Assembly (NCBI GenBank): GCA_016630955.3
Contig: CM049989.1
Location: 1,674,001-1,738,000, forward strand
Length of the DNA stretch: 64,000 bases
Reading direction: 5' to 3'
From: Didymella arachidicola
Lineage: Eukaryota; Ascomycota; Dothideomycetes; Pleosporales; Didymellaceae
The position numbers and the translations under genes are program-made. The notes below the pieces were generated by a model. The model made no database searches. It saw only the letters and a program-made list of their open reading frames with translations, and was not told where the DNA came from. The stretch's first letter is position 1, and each line of letters opens with the position of its first letter. Positions 23,007 to 34,712 of the stretch are shown here, one piece after another.

Positions 23007-24186
23007 TTAGGCAATCCAGTCGCGGGCGGCAAACTTGCGCGGGCGTCCGAAGCGCCCACCACGTCCACGACTACCGCCTTGGCCGCCTTGCTGGCCCTGT
23101 CCTTGCTGGGCCTGTTGTCCTTGTTGGGCCTGTTGTCCTTGTTGGGCCTGTTGTCCTTGCTGGGCCTGTTGTCCTTGTTGCGCCTGCTGACCTTGTTGGC
23201 CTTGTTGAGCCTGCTGTCCCTGCTGACCATTCTGGCCTTGTTGGCCTTGCTGACCGTTGTTCTGGCCCTGGCCGTTATTGCCTCCATTGTTGCCGCCTCC
23301 GTTTCCGCCGCCGTTAGCGACCTGGAAGCGAACGCAGTCGTCCTGGGCACCACGCTGAGCGACAGGCATAAGCACAGGCTGATGGTTAGAGGCCGAAGTC
23401 ATGGAGCAGACACGGTAGAAGCCCTCGGGGAGTCCGCCAGCGAGATCAGCGCTCAGAAGTCCCTGACCGTTGCCAGCGTCGTTGATACCCTTGAAGAAAG
23501 CGAACTTCTCGGCGTCAAGAGGAGTAGTAGGATTGGCATTGCCGCCGAGATCCTGAACCGTGACATGGGTGTGACCAACGACCTGACCGCCCTGGAGAGC
23601 CTGAGGAGCAGCGTAGTAAGTGTTGTCAGGGTTGGTGAAGGTTCCGGCCTGCAAGTTGGCGATCTGAACCGAGAACTTCATCGCAGTATTCGGAGGGACG
23701 ACGTCGCCGTTCTTGGGACTTGTGAAGACAGCAGAGACCATGCGGGTCGACGCAGGGATTTCTCCCATAGCTGAGCGAAGTCAGTTAAAGCGACCACTTG
23801 CTTGAAGCATGAAACTTACGAATACCGTTGCAAGATCCGCCACGGGTTTGGAGACCATTGGTGAGGGTCTTGCCAGTACAGAAGTTGATGAAGTTGGCAT
23901 TGTCAGTAGCAGAAGGAGACTGGCCCGCCTCAGCACCTTGCTCTTGGCCAGTGCTCGCGCTGTTCGACTGAACATTGGCCGGGTTCAAAGCCAGATTGCC
24001 GCCGCCATTACCGCCGCCGTTACCGCCGTTGTTGCCACCATTGTTGCCACCATTGTTTTTCTGACCGTTCTGTGCGTTCTGGCCATTCTGGCCATTGTTC
24101 TGACCTTGACCTTGACGTCCTCCTCCAGATTGAGCATTGACAACGCCGGCCGCGAGGAGGACCGAGAAAACAGTTGAGACCTTCAT
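23007..24186 (-). CDS. Secreted conserved fungal protein with Gly/Asn and Gln-rich tracts
   Basis: Exons (leftward) are 24186-23820 and 23770-23007, giving 376 aa. A signal peptide (MKVSTVFSVLLAAGVVNA) is followed by a Gly/Asn/Gln low-complexity region. The conserved core begins NFINFCTGKTLTNGLQ and GGSCNGIPMGEIPAS and includes GQVVGHTHVTVQDLGG, LDAEKFAFFKGINDAGNG and VCSMTSASNHQPVLMPVAQRG. From memory, this core is shared by secreted proteins of many asco- and basidiomycetes, some mislabelled as ribosomal protein S17. Its function is unknown; a cell-surface or wall role is inference. After the core comes a second Gly/Asn stretch, then tandem Gln-rich hexapeptide repeats and an Arg/Gly-rich tail. 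There are two Cys pairs in the core and no GPI-like hydrophobic C-terminus. The 50-nt intron restores NGIPMGE. Confidence 0.82.
23103..23230 (-). repeat. 18-nt tandem repeat encoding a Gln-rich hexapeptide
   Basis: Four near-identical copies of an 18-base unit (ttg(t/c)tgggcctgttgtcc on the + strand) occupy 23103-23174. Two or three diverged copies follow to about 23230. Read on the coding (minus) strand they give repeated GQQAQQ-type hexapeptides. The unit is a multiple of three, so copy number can change without breaking the frame. Confidence 0.9.
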
Positions 24187-25211
24187 GATGACTGAGGATG
24201 AAGTCGTGAAGGCAATAAAATCCGAGCGTGACTAGAAAGTATGGTTTACAAAAGAGTGGATTCCGGCTAGCGGTAGATTAGAAGAACACGCAGACACGGT
24301 CAACGTAATCTGAAGATTAGAGGAAAGGAAGAAAAGGAACGTAACCCTCGGCTCGACTCCTCGAATGTGATAGAACAAGCGACTGATGGATGGTGTGAGA
24401 CCAAATAACCAGAGCGGCCAGGGCATTTCTCTTATGTGCTTGGCGACCACACATCAGGATATTCAACCTAGCCAGGCGGCTGATGGTTCCTGGGGCACGA
24501 AACCCTGGTTGAAGGCCGACATGTGTCAAAAGCTGCCATGCAAGCCTGCCTGAGGGTAACGCACGGAGCGCCCAGCCTCAGCAGGCGCCATTTGCTTGAC
24601 TGAGGCCGTCACAGAAACCTCATCAAGTTGGCAGTACGTTAGGCATGGAAAGGTGGTGCTGGAGACATGTCGTGTATGAGGTTCGGAGGAGCTCAAGCAT
24701 GCAGTGTTGGAGATCATTCGCACTAGCGCGCCATTGGTTCGTTGAGCCCTGTGCCGCCCACTCCAAACGTCACACCCTCCAGATTCTTACAACAACATCG
24801 ATTGCGAGGATAGATCCTTCAAACCTTTGTGATGCCTTACGATGGACTCGGTAGCAACCGAACACACGGCAGGAAATAGTCCAGACGATCCCATTGCCTA
24901 ATCGGGCAGTTCCACAGATCTTGTGGATACTGCTCCACCTGCAGTGGCTGTCGTTCCTGTCTCAGGCCCGCCATTGATCAAGGCTCTCCTGCTCAACCAT
25001 GTGTCAAAGCTGTTTTTGACGGCCTAACGGTTGTGACGGATGTCAAGGTGGGTTAGTTTAGGATGATGTGGGAACTTTCCATATCATACATGCTGTCTTA
25101 ACAGTATCCTCCAACCCCTTTCATATCGCTTGAGGGTCACGAACGGAAGTTCTGAGGCCGAAATCATCGGATCATTCTGGAGTTGTGGATTTGTTAAAAT
25201 CGGTCCTACGT
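24187..25211. other. Intergenic region
   Basis: About 1 kb between the secreted-protein gene start (leftward) and the stop of the PhzF-like gene. It should hold the secreted protein's promoter. Nothing coding was recognised. Confidence 0.45.
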
Positions 25212-26171
25212 TTAGACGGTCAACTTTCCTTCCATGACCTGCACAGCACCACCTTCCAGGTACACCTTCTCGATGCCACCATCTTTCGCCATGACAATGT
25301 CGATGAAGATCTCGCTTCTGCGCCCCATCTCAACGCCCTGGACTAGCTCATACTGGAGCGTCTCGCCAGCCTTGCTCTCGTTCAGCGAAATGTAAGAGAC
25401 CAGGTCACTCGCCGCCGAACCTGTAGCGGGGTCCTCGAGCGGTCCATCGATCAACCTTGTCCTGATTTGCGTCGCCCCGCTCTCGCTCTTGCCTGTTCGC
25501 ACGTAGAAATACGTTCCGATGAAGGTGTCATCCCAGCCTTGATCTAGTCCATCAACCACAACGCCCTTTCCTGCCACCGACACCTTTGCGAGTGCCTCCA
25601 CGCTCTCAAGCTCCACCAGGACGAACGTCATACCCTTCACGATAGATACGACAGGGAAGTCTTCTTGTGTCTTAATTTGGCCCTGCTCATGAGCAACAGC
25701 GAGAGCCGGCTGTAGCTTGAAAAGCTCGTCTCTACTCCAACGTTTCTTGTGCACATGCACATCATGGGGAATAGCTGCCTTGGCCGTCTTTCTTGCTACA
25801 TCGTACCGAAGTCCAACAAGACCAGCCTTCAATTGAAATTCTGCTTCCAAGGCCCCGTCTTTGATGCCGCGCTCTACAGCGGTTCTTGAAAGGACGTAGC
25901 AAGCTGTACCGACTGTAGGGTGACCAGCGAAAGGCAGCTCTCGATTGGTCAGGAAGATGTCTACAGTCCATTTGTCTTCTACTGCGCCAGGTGCCTTCTC
26001 GTGCAGAAAAGTCGACTCTGAGAGATTGAATTCGCGCGCAATTCTTTGCTTTTGCTCTTGCGTTACACTGACGCCGTGAGGGATGCGAATGATGGCAAGT
26101 GGGTTGCCCTCGTAAGGCTTGTCTGTGAAGACATCGACGGTGGTGAAGTTGAGCGTGAGTAAGGATGCCAT
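25212..26171 (-). CDS. PhzF-family isomerase/epimerase-like protein
   Basis: Intronless ORF of 319 aa, the normal length for the PhzC/PhzF family, which shares the diaminopimelate-epimerase fold. Recognisable elements are VDVFTDKPYEGNPLAII at the N-terminus, FNLSESTF with the catalytic Glu52, LPFAGHPTVGTACY (Gly83-His84-Pro85) and the second-half loop EDPATGSAASDLVSYI. In bacterial PhzF the equivalent Glu acts as the general acid/base in phenazine biosynthesis. Fungal homologues are common and mostly of unknown substrate, so the reaction here is not assigned. Nothing around it suggests a phenazine or other biosynthetic cluster. The start is the only ATG before the conserved N-terminal strand. 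Confidence 0.88.
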   Translation of the reverse strand: MASLLTLNFTTVDVFTDKPYEGNPLAIIRIPHGVSVTQEQKQRIAREFNLSESTFLHEKAPGAVEDKWTVDIFLTNRELPFAGHPTVGTACYVLSRTAVERGIKDGALEAEFQLKAGLVGLRYDVARKTAKAAIPHDVHVHKKRWSRDELFKLQPALAVAHEQGQIKTQEDFPVVSIVKGMTFVLVELESVEALAKVSVAGKGVVVDGLDQGWDDTFIGTYFYVRTGKSESGATQIRTRLIDGPLEDPATGSAASDLVSYISLNESKAGETLQYELVQGVEMGRRSEIFIDIVMAKDGGIEKVYLEGGAVQVMEGKLTV

Positions 26172-29100
26172 GGTGCTAGACTGATTCTGCTGTTGTTGTC
26201 TGTAGTTGCAATCGCCTTCTGTTTACGTAGGTGACGTTTATTTGAGGTTCTCTATGAGCATGACTCATCAAGCTGCAGGGTGCGCAGGGCGTGAAATCAC
26301 ATCTTAACGATTTTCTCATACTCCATCTGCTTACAGAGCAGATCTCATTGCGGCTGCGGTTGGTGTTGAGTATGAGTCTAACGTCAAATTTTGCATCCCA
26401 GGTTCCCCATGGGCTTTTCGATAGCGTTCGGCCTATCTTGCCCGCGATAACCCACCTTCTGTCATTGATTGACCGGCCTTGCTGTAAATAATAAACATCA
26501 GTGGCATCTCACAGTGTCCGTATCCGGTATACTTCCCAGAAGCCTTTATGCAGAGACGTTGCTGGAGGTCTCCCCCTGGATCTCGGCCTCAGCATTTCAA
26601 CGTGCGACCGTTCGTTCAGGTGAGGCTGATGGCTGCATGCAAGCTATTGCTTTGAGTGCCACCAGAGGCTTGCGGATGAGCCCAACGCTCGCTCGTGTAT
26701 GCGGGTATACGGCGCCCGACGTTGCGACCGCAAGTCTCGAAGACAGAGCTGAGGACTGTACCCCTTTTCGGGAAGACTTGTTGTCGCGCAAGCTCGATTG
26801 AAGCTATATTGCACGTGCTACCACATCTTATAGTCGGCGACAGTTTGAGTAAGTAGTTTGTGATCTGCGCTGGATGCTGTAGTCAGTGCAGGCGCGTGGT
26901 CTCGTTTGGAAGAAATTGGGTTGCGGCGTATCACAGTGCACGATGTCTAGTGGGGACCACGGATATTAGCTGTTGTGGAACGATTTGGACGCTTGGCTCG
27001 AGAACCAACAGTACCAGACAATGGATCGATCATCGGACTGCACGACTCGGAGATATCGCATTCTATGGTCAAGGATCCCACGCCTGATTCTGTGTGAGAA
27101 TACCGGTATTACCGTCGAACTTGTGTTCGCGACAATCTTTGCTGAAATGCGGAAGCTGCTCCGATGGCCTCAGGCAGCACTCAAGCGTACTGATCGGCAA
27201 TTTGCACCCAAAGCCAGTGCCCTTCTGTCAAACCGCGTTCGTGCGGCCACGCGAAGTATCGCCATCGTGTCAGCGATCTATAACCTCTTGCAGTAGGGCT
27301 GGAACGTGTGGATCGCATGGCAGCTGTCCAAGTTGGTGCCCAGGTGGGGTGTCCTTGCCAAATGTACCTACTGATGCGTGTCTGTGAATCCTCGTGACAC
27401 AATTGACATTGTGCATGCTTTTGCAATGGCACAGTCCCATGTGCAAATTTGGCTGCGGCACGTTGCAATCACTGCCAGTCAGTCTCCAACTGCAGCTCCG
27501 GCCGTTGCTAAGCTCGCCAGCCGTTATTGTTGACCATGTGCGGCGTGCAATCGCTTGCTACGGACTGCGTCCGAGACTGCAAGGCAGCTCTCAATCTCCC
27601 CATCCGCTTGCAGGCCCAGGCTGGACCGCCATAGCAGTCGCGCGTACCAGACTGGAGTCGCGTTGTTATGTGTTGTTGCTGTTTGTTGTCCCAGAAGAGC
27701 AATCTGCCGGTCAACCGCTGCAGGCAACAACAGTGCTTCCCACAGCCAGCAAGGGGATCCTCGTTCAACGGCAATGCTCGTGCTCCCAGATGCACGGTCT
27801 ACCTTGGATGTCGCTACAGATGCCGTCTGTCGCGAACAAATTTACAGTGAGGATATAGAATGGGCAGCAAAGTTCACAACTAGCTGTGTATGGCGTGCTT
27901 GTAACGCAAGTGACAGAACCTGAGGCATTGTAATGGATAGAGTTTCTCCAGGGGTCCACCGGCGCACAGAAAGGCCGGGCGAGCTTTTGTCGTTTTCTGG
28001 TGTGCTGCATCGAGCATGCAAGGGCCGCCTGGTCTGTTTCGAAATGGGAAAATTCACAGCGTAGAATTATATGATTGGTCGCGCGGATGCAGATGCCGCT
28101 TCCTAGTGGTCGAGCGGCATGGCTTTTCGAAGGTGCAGCTCTAGCCTGCAATTGCTTGTGAAGCTCCTGAGATGGTGCAGCAGCTCCGAGTCCTTGCTCG
28201 CGGTACGTCTGTGGGCCTCGTAAACAAGTCGCGTCGATGGTTTGAGCTTAGGCCGTTGGGTTCCTCTAGCCGCGGGCGCGGCGACTCAGCGTTTTTCGGA
28301 GCAACAGAACCCTTATCGCACGACATTGGCTCGCCTGTGGAACTCACCGGGCTCTCCAGCTGTCGCCCATGGTACTGCTGTTTTGACAGGCCGAGTCGGC
28401 GTCTCGCAAGACGCAGGGCGAGTCCACAAGGAACAGGTGGGCTTGCCAACAGGGAACACCACGCCAGCTGCAGCCTCACCTGCCCCGAACGCTGCAGCTG
28501 CAGTGCACGAAAAGGAGCGCTCCACTCACAGGCTCGGCGCTGCAGTCACTGACGTGACGGTGCTGCGCGCAGGCTGCACGGCTTCACTGCTGCAAGCCCC
28601 CCGGTGGGGTCGGCAGGCGTTTTAGTTTAGCCCTCCCAGCTCCGCGACGTGAACCCTGTAAGAGCCAGCGCCACATGCGCATCCGTGATATTTGCATACT
28701 TGCATTTAGCGGCTACCGACAGGTCTGGAAGAAGCGTTGCAGGGGTTCGCGCGCAGAGCATCTGCAGAAGAAAACCCTTCGAAGCCCTCCACGGCCGTTG
28801 ATTGCTCTTGCCCGCACAAGCACTCGTCACACCAATCTCAAAGTGCCCTCGAACCCACCGTTCTCTTCTCTCCACTACCGGAACAGCACTTAACGTCGCC
28901 TGAACTGCGTTTGCCCTTCGTTTGCCCGCATCGCCGACTTGCATCTCTACCCCAGGACCCAAAAGGCAAGCACCAGGATCACCACTCTGGATCTTCCTAC
29001 TTCCGCGCAACCCCGGACCTTAAGACTCGATCTTGTTGCGACGATTGCTGTAGCACTCTCCCGCAACTTCATTATTCTTTCTCTTGACTCGACACTCGAT

Positions 29101-29363
29101 AATCCAGTCGCACCTTCGTTCTCTCTCTCCATCACGCGTTGTCCCCACCGGCCCACACGCTAGTTCCAAAAACACACGGACCGTCTGGTCTTCCTTCTGA
29201 GCTACACCTTCCCGAGTTGCGCTTCACCAAACCTGAACATCCCCTTCTCTACGGCGCAGGTGCCCAAGCTTTCGGCGTTGCTTCGACGATACTCGCCACA
29301 CAAAACGGCGCCGATCCTCTGCTCTGCCATCATTTGCTTACTTACCACATCACCGCTCTCAAC
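26172..29363. other. 3.2-kb gene-poor region
   Basis: The largest gap in the window. Many ORFs of 60-128 codons overlap on opposite strands, but none shows a motif or a coherent splice model. The final 500 bases, from about 28850, are CT-rich and look like promoter and 5' UTR of the gene at 29364. An open frame continues upstream of that gene's ATG to 29139 without another ATG. Confidence 0.5.
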
Positions 29364-30787
29364 ATGTCTTCGACGCACTCTCGCAGTGGGTCAGATGACA
29401 CAAATGCCACTTCCATGTCTTACATCCTTGAGCACGTAATGCAGTATCCCGGCAGTTATGAGATCCCTCTACGGACTATGTACACGTTGAACTGCGTCCC
29501 CCGCGCACAACCTTCTGCCAAAGATCAGTCTCGTGGTCACACACCAAGCAACAGCACTGGCGCCCCATCACCGACCTCCGGACAGTTTGCTTGGAACGGC
29601 ACAGAATCCGCAACTATGACCTTCACATCCGAGCTCATGACTCACCTCAACAAGCTGCCTACCCAGCACAGCTCATTACCGCCTACATTTATCGTCAACT
29701 TTGTAAGCCGGTGCTTCCATCCAGAACTTGGTCTTGTCGACTTCCCGCAGGCCTTGACTGCTCTCGACTACCTAAGGGATCTGGAAAACAGGAGGCGCAA
29801 GGAGATGGTCTCCGCTTTCGAGAGGCTGCACATTCATCCTGAGACCTTTGAGACCGACATGGAGACTATGGCTGAGACTTTCCCCGGCATTGCTCTGTGG
29901 GTGAGGAACGTCGAAGCCAAGAACAAAAAGGCTGAGAGCTATTACGCTCAAGTCTACCTGGGCGTACGTCGATGGGTAAGAAAATATCAATCCATAGTAC
30001 AAGCTACAGACTAACGAACTATTAGGTCATGATCGAAGAGCTCAGGAATGAACCCTTCAACAAGCTCAATTGCATGGGTATGCTCAACACGTTGTTGCCG
30101 CCTATGCATGGCTCATCCAAGCTCCCATCGCCTGTCATGGATCATCAGACGCTGAAGGATGAGCGAGATGCATTCTTTGACTACATCAACGCTGTCCAGA
30201 AAAGCGGGCCCGGTGTCCTCGATCCCATCATTGCTCACAATGCAGGGCCTGACGAGGAAACTGGCTGGCCCGTTGTCCAGAGGACCATCGACAAGTACCT
30301 GCGAGTAGCTAAGCACATGATTGACGACTGTCTCGCCACCACAGGGCCGGAATCTTTCAAAGCCTACATCGAGGAGCGAAAAGGCAAGAAGACAGATTCG
30401 GGCGTCAGCTTCGGTTCCGAGCGCCGACCAAGCATTGTCCCATCGGCCTATGAGTCCGCCGCGGAGTCTATGCCTACTTATGCACCCACACCCAAGGGTG
30501 GTTCCAAGCTGGAGAGGATCACCCGAGAGTTCAAGCGAATGCGGGTCAAGCCTCGTCCTAGCGTCGAGGAGATTGTTCGTGTCAATTCTCGCACCGATTC
30601 GGAATCCGCCCCCGAGCACAAGCCAAACAAACTAAAGAAGGCAAGATCCTTCGCCAGCCTCAAGTTCGGCAATGGTAGCTCTCTGTCACTCGCCAGCCGA
30701 AAAGGGAGCGACGCAAGCGAAGCCTTTGATCCTGAGCAAATGAAGAGGGCCCGAGCCATGTACGACGCAACAGTTGGCAAGCACTGA
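29364..30787 (+). CDS. Conserved fungal protein of unknown function
   Basis: Exons are 29364-29975 and 30026-30787, giving 457 aa. The 50-nt intron has donor gtaaga, branch actaac and acceptor attag and is in phase 0. The N-terminal region contains MSYILEHVMQYPGSYEIPL and LRTMYTLNC, then a Ser/Thr/Pro-rich linker. The middle appears helical, with ALDYLRDLENRRRKEM and LWVRNVEAKNKKAESYYAQ. The C-terminus is basic and Ser-rich with RITREFKRMRVKPRPSVEEI, possibly regulatory. I do not recognise a named family. The good splice site, even codon use and domain-like helical core make it a real gene. No transmembrane segment or signal peptide is seen. Confidence 0.8.
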
Positions 30788-31813
30788 AGCGCTCATAGCG
30801 CGAAGTCCGATATGTCTCCATCGGCATTGCCTTCTTCATCTTCCGATACTGCGAGATCTAGTCTCATCACGACTTATGACAAGACTTTCTTTTGTTAACG
30901 ACGCAACGCATCGAAAGCGGATGTACTGATCATCGCGCGATGCCATCGGTAAAGATGTCGAACCACAAATGCTGTCCGCACCAGCGGACAGCAGAAGACG
31001 TGGTCTTTCTTTTTTCGTTATTGTCAATCGGTTTTGCACGGTGCAGTCACTGCTGCATTTCTTTGTGTTCAGCGGGCGTTATTACAAGGGCAACTTTCAC
31101 AAGTCGGAAAAGGAATCTTCTTCATGTTTGCGCTTTCACATGCTCATACCACTGGGCGGGTCTGTTCTCTCTCCATTTACCGCACGGCGTTTCAGCATAC
31201 GGCTGTATCTACATTGGCGTAATTGCTTTTCAATGGCCCTCTTCGCCAAAGGAGCCTTAGGAGATAGTGCATCACATGTGTCAACATGTACATATAAACG
31301 TAATCCAAGCCAACAAGATAACAACATCTGTAAAGTATTCCATCGCTGGAGAAGCGAGCCACGCCTCGTGAGGACGTGTCGTGTTGGCGTTCTGCTTTGA
31401 GCCGAAAACGGGAAAGTGCGACCGCCTTACCTGGCAACTGTTGATGATGCTTCCTCCCCACCCTTGCAGGCACAACGCGTAGCAAAGCAGGTTTCTGCTG
31501 ACCTTGCTGCTTCCAGTCGTGAATGCAATATCGCAAAGACTGCTTCTAGTATTTCTGCCCAGCTATTGATCCATTCAGTCGATCAATTTACTGTGGGCAC
31601 GTATGCAGGTACGTACGAGTGCCCCGCCACAGTGCAGAACACCCCGGACGATCTGCAGACATGATCACGACCTAACAACGCAGATCACAGACCTCTCACC
31701 GGTCCTCTTTCATTGCTGCAATCTAATTTGTGACTTTGCCTGTTCACTGCCATGCAATATGAGCTAACACTCATGGGGCACCAGGTGCATATCCAACGCT
31801 CGCTGCAGCAATA
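30788..31813. other. Intergenic region
   Basis: About 1 kb between two co-directional genes. It should hold the 3' UTR of the upstream gene and the promoter of the BRCT gene. No coding sequence was recognised. Confidence 0.45.
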
Positions 31814-32955
31814 ATGAGCAATCCAGGTCAAGACAACGGTCTGAAACCGACGCACGATGACGACAACTGCTTCGCCCCTCCTTCCTCAGCTCAAGTGAGC
31901 TCTACGAAACGCGTAATCAGGTCCCCCACATCTGCTTCGCCCACTAGCGCTGCTCCAGCAAGACGGACCTTCTTCGACCCTTGGAACAGCAGTTCGACTG
32001 GGCACCAGCGTGCCGAAAACCGGCTGTCAGGTTCAACGTCCTGGCGCGCTTCACGAAGCTTGAAGCTTGGTGAGCAATTCAAGGGCGGTCTTAGTGGTGG
32101 CGGCAATCGAGTCGCAGATACAGTCGGCGCTGGCAGCGAAGACTTTGGCAAAGATGGGAGAGAAGAGAACGGCGTTTGGGAGAGAGGCGCGAAAGGCCTC
32201 AGAACAGGCCGTCAGAAGAGCTTAGTAGACGTCTGGGGCGTCAGTAAGGCTGGCAAAAAGACCGCCCTGGAAGGGAAGTCATTGCAAGTAGTGCATGCTC
32301 TCGCAGATGACCAAGGTACGTCCCCTTGGAGACCGTCAGAGCCTGCTACTTCTTGGTGTAGCTGAGGCTGGACTCACGTATTGTATGAACATGTTCAGAC
32401 CAAACACTGATTTGCTGCCAGATCTCGAATCAGACGTCGGCAATGATACCCTTGAGTCTCCTCCAGCGCCCCGAGCAAAGCAGATATTCACTGGCCTTTG
32501 CTTCTACCTAAACGGCTCGACCGCTCCTCTCGTATCCGATCACAAGGTTAAGCACATGCTGTCAGCACACGGTGCGAATCATTCGATCGCACCAGGTCGA
32601 AGGACCGTCACACACATTATATTGGGAACAGTCAATGCAAACGGAGGCTGCGGTGGTGGCCTGGCCGCTTCCAAGATTCAGAAAGAAGTCGTAAGGACTG
32701 GTGGCAAAGCTGTCAAGTACATCACTGTCGATTGGTTAGCCCTACTCGTTACAAAGTCCATGTTTCTCAGCCATGACTGGCATGGCTAGGTATGATGTAA
32801 CCATTGCTGACACATGCAGGGTCTTTGAATCGATCAAAGCAGGTCGCCGCCTCCCGGAGTCACGCTTTGCGCCACTTAAGCTTGCACAGAAGACGCAGGG
32901 GAGCGTCTTCGGCATGATGAACCGCAATAACAGTGCAAAGACGGCGCATGGATGA
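31814..32955 (+). CDS. BRCT-domain protein (REV1-like BRCT)
   Basis: Exons are 31814-32315, 32362-32734 and 32820-32955, giving 336 aa. The N-terminal half is polar and basic, with TFFDPWNSSSTGHQRAENR and TGRQKSLVDVW, and is probably disordered. The C-terminal half is a single BRCT domain with IFTGLCFYLNGSTAPL, THIILGT, GGKAVKYITVDWVFESI (the conserved Trp) and KAGRRLPESRFAPL. This arrangement and the wording around F-x-G-x-x-x-Y-x-N-G most resemble the BRCT of the translesion polymerase REV1, but no polymerase domain follows and the frame stops 20 residues after the domain. A role in DNA damage response by binding phosphoproteins is inference from the domain. The second intron is 85 nt. The first acceptor (ggtgtag) was chosen because the later cag at 32400 gives a stop. 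Confidence 0.82.
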
Positions 32956-34712
32956 AACCGACTGCATGTTATTCAGAGCAAGTCTGGCGGCTCTAAATAG
33001 CCTCTGCGGACTTCGACGGGCATCCATGCAGTATGCATGAGACGTGCAGCATGCACGTTCAGGCCGCGAGGAGAAAAGGGACTGACTCCTCAAAGGCTTG
33101 TCTCGCGACTGCACACCACCATGTGCTCACAAGAGCTCAAGTGACTCGACTGCCAGATCGCGTAAGTGTCGTATAAGGTTCAAGATAGAATAACGTTTCG
33201 GACAGTTTTGCGTCATTTATACTTCGCTTGGTAAGGTTGTGGCGTGCAATCGCCTGGCCTGAACTCTGGATGATTGGTTCCGAGGACCGTCGGCCACGCC
33301 ACAGGAGCAGATCTCACGCCCACTACACTAAAAACTTACGCTTACATTTTACACTTAAGCCTGCGGACCGAAACCCTAGAAAGCGCCATTCCGCTGACCC
33401 CGCTGACCCTGAAGAGACCAGTGTTAGTGGTGGTGTGTGCGCCAGTGTTGGGTAGTTTCAACCTTGACAACGGCCAGCCTGGAGGGGAAGGACTGGCAGT
33501 ATTGCTAGATCTTCAAGCCTAGCGTGCTCGTGGACGAAGTATGAGCGATCTGGCTCGAGTGCCGGCTCTGGCAGCCCGACAACGATGACGCATTGGAAAC
33601 AGCAACAGCTGAGAATGACTAAGCGGACCGTCTGGATGCCGGAACCTTGTGTCGTGATAGCGATTTTGGTCGGCTTGGATCTCATTGTTCAAAGCAAGAA
33701 TTAAGTTTGAGTTCAACTTACAAATGAGCACTACTTGATATGCATCATGAGCACATGCACTGGGGCATGAATGATCTGTTGATCTGGACCTCTGTCAGCA
33801 TTGAATGAAAGTATGCTCTTTTGACCTTTGCAACCGGTCTGAGGCAGTATCCGCAAATAAATCTTCGCACCACAAGTAACGCCACTCAGTTCTAGGACAT
33901 TTTCCCCAAGATGTGGTGAATCGAAGCTTTTCGAGCACAGTGCACGTATACCGCTTCGCGAACGGTCCTTCACCGCTTATAGCGCGTATCCACAGAAAAG
34001 CTGCAAGTCTACTTATCACACAAATGTAGAGATGGAGGACTACATCTTGCAGCTGTTTCTGGGACGCTTTTCACAACCTTTGTAGACGTTGCCAGGAGGT
34101 GGATGAGAAGCACACATCGATAATAATGCGTGTACACCCAGAAGACGAGCATAGTAGGCAAGATATCGATGCTGTGTTCAAATACCAGGTAAGCCGGTAG
34201 TCACGGCAGGACTGCATGTCGTGCAGTTCTCGGCCTATGTCTTTAAAGTGACTGAATCGATATGCATCGAACGCTATCATAAAATCTTCTGATGCTAAGC
34301 CACAACGCTGTACATATACGTTGATACTACAAGATATACGATATGTCTATTAGGAGGAGCAAATGGAGTCTATCTCTAGAGCAACGCTCTGTATTAGGTT
34401 GAGATGTATGGCCTTGTCTGCAGACGGGGCACTGTGTCACTCACTGCCCATGATGAACCTAGGAGCTACAACAGAACGTGTCGTTCAACAACGTGTTGCT
34501 GTTGATATCTCTGGAAGTATAGCTACGGGCGCAACGGATCCTCCGGGGGTGTTCCCTCGGGCACCCTGAATACCTTTCTCGCACGCCAGCGAGGTCTGGC
34601 AGCAGAACAACGGAAATGAACGCCTTGGTAACGCCAGCTCCCACCTTGTCCTCAGAAAGATAAGGGGAGCTATGTAGCTTTTGCTCGAAGTGAGCTGATC
34701 AACGTTCGGCTC
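32956..34712. other. 1.75-kb intergenic region between convergent genes
   Basis: Separates the BRCT gene from the stop of FEN1. Composition is AT-richer than the genes. No coding segment with support was found. Confidence 0.45.

Noticed and set aside
22992..23774. 260-aa Leu-rich ORF on the + strand
   Set aside because: It is the antisense of the Gln-rich repeat gene (CAG/CAA repeats read backwards give Leu). The minus-strand gene has a signal peptide, intron and conserved core.
25212..26171. PhzF-like gene as a sign of a phenazine or secondary-metabolite cluster
   Set aside because: No synthase, transferase or transporter neighbours that would form such a cluster; neighbours are unrelated.
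26172..29363. Numerous ORFs of 60-128 codons in the 3.2-kb gap
   Set aside because: They overlap on both strands, lack motifs and splice coherence, and match chance expectation for GC-rich DNA.
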